A stretch of 50,897 nucleotides of DNA from Leptolyngbya sp. DLM2.Bin27 (GTDB taxonomy: Bacteria; Cyanobacteriota; Cyanobacteriia; Phormidesmidales; Phormidesmidaceae), in assembly GCA_007694115.1 (NCBI GenBank), contig RECJ01000198.1, positions 1 to 50,897 on the forward strand. The letters run 5' to 3'. Numbering within the stretch: the first letter of the stretch is position 1; each line of letters begins with the position of its first letter. Shown here piece after piece: positions 50,842-50,897 of the stretch. Below the pieces are notes generated by a model that saw only the letters and a program-made list of their open reading frames with translations, did not search any database and was not told the origin of the DNA. The position numbers and the translations under genes are program-made.

Positions 50842-50897
50842 TTCTCCTAAGAAACACCTTGCGGAGACTGAGGTGGAGAATCCTTTGGAACCAGCTC

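Noticed and set aside
50618..50857. Minus-strand open frame with repeated QKAEGRR residues
   Set aside because: It is only the translation of the TTCTGCC heptamer array; seven bases times three gives the apparent protein period.

Overview
The window is about 51 kb of GC-rich DNA from a cyanobacterial chromosome. The evidence is the NDH-1 subunit NdhS, the GlgA1-type glycogen synthase, a Ycf29/Rre1-type response regulator, the BioY-LspA pair, GuaB3, frequent HIP1 octamers (GCGATCGC, for example at 554-561 and 1343-1350), and heptamer tandem arrays of the kind seen in filamentous cyanobacteria. A non-heterocystous filamentous genus of the Leptolyngbya/Nodosilinea/Phormidium type would fit the base composition, but that is inference. 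I see no rRNA, tRNA, CRISPR array, prophage or intact insertion sequence.

Layout. 0-9 kb: ndhS, a coiled-coil protein, two alpha/beta hydrolases, a minus-strand run (small membrane protein, SDR dehydrogenase, Bcp peroxiredoxin, Nudix hydrolase), and a BMP-type ABC importer (binding protein plus two permeases, no ATPase). 9-16 kb: sugar-nucleotide pyrophosphorylase, ScpA, a LapA-like protein, lipid-anchored superoxide dismutase, rhomboid protease, a DUF2459 protein and a luciferase-like flavin oxidoreductase. 16-20.6 kb: a secreted small protein, a three-gene apparent stress operon, a cold-shock-type RRM protein and a thioredoxin. 21-30 kb: glgA, then URC1-URC4-upp (the URC route of uracil breakdown), an AT-rich scar with decayed sequence, glgP and a Na/Pi cotransporter. 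31-35 kb: bioY-lspA, arfB and a secreted glycine-rich collagen-like protein. 35-41 kb: gluconokinase, glycogen debranching enzyme, divergent znuA/znuC around a Zur-type palindrome, an amidase and a lipoprotein. 41.5-51 kb: two response regulators, aminopeptidase P, a cobalamin riboswitch with its downstream genes, divergent ureidoglycolate lyase and glyoxylate aminotransferase, guaB3, and a KtrA/TrkA-type potassium regulator.

Themes. Glycogen metabolism recurs (glgA, glgP, debranching enzyme, gluconokinase). Nitrogen recovery from nucleobases is a second theme: URC1/URC4/Upp for uracil, ureidoglycolate lyase plus glyoxylate aminotransferase at the end of purine breakdown, and a BMP importer of a family that often carries nucleosides. 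Metal and cofactor control appears in the Zur-type operator and the B12 riboswitch. The most striking non-coding feature is a dispersed family of small palindromes whose stems differ but whose 3' flank is nearly always CCTAC(G). One member is embedded in the URC4 reading frame. Nothing here is clearly a wholly new system. The best leads are the URC cluster, the riboswitch operon with its apparently frameshifted first reading frame, and the AT-rich scar at 26.0-26.7 kb.
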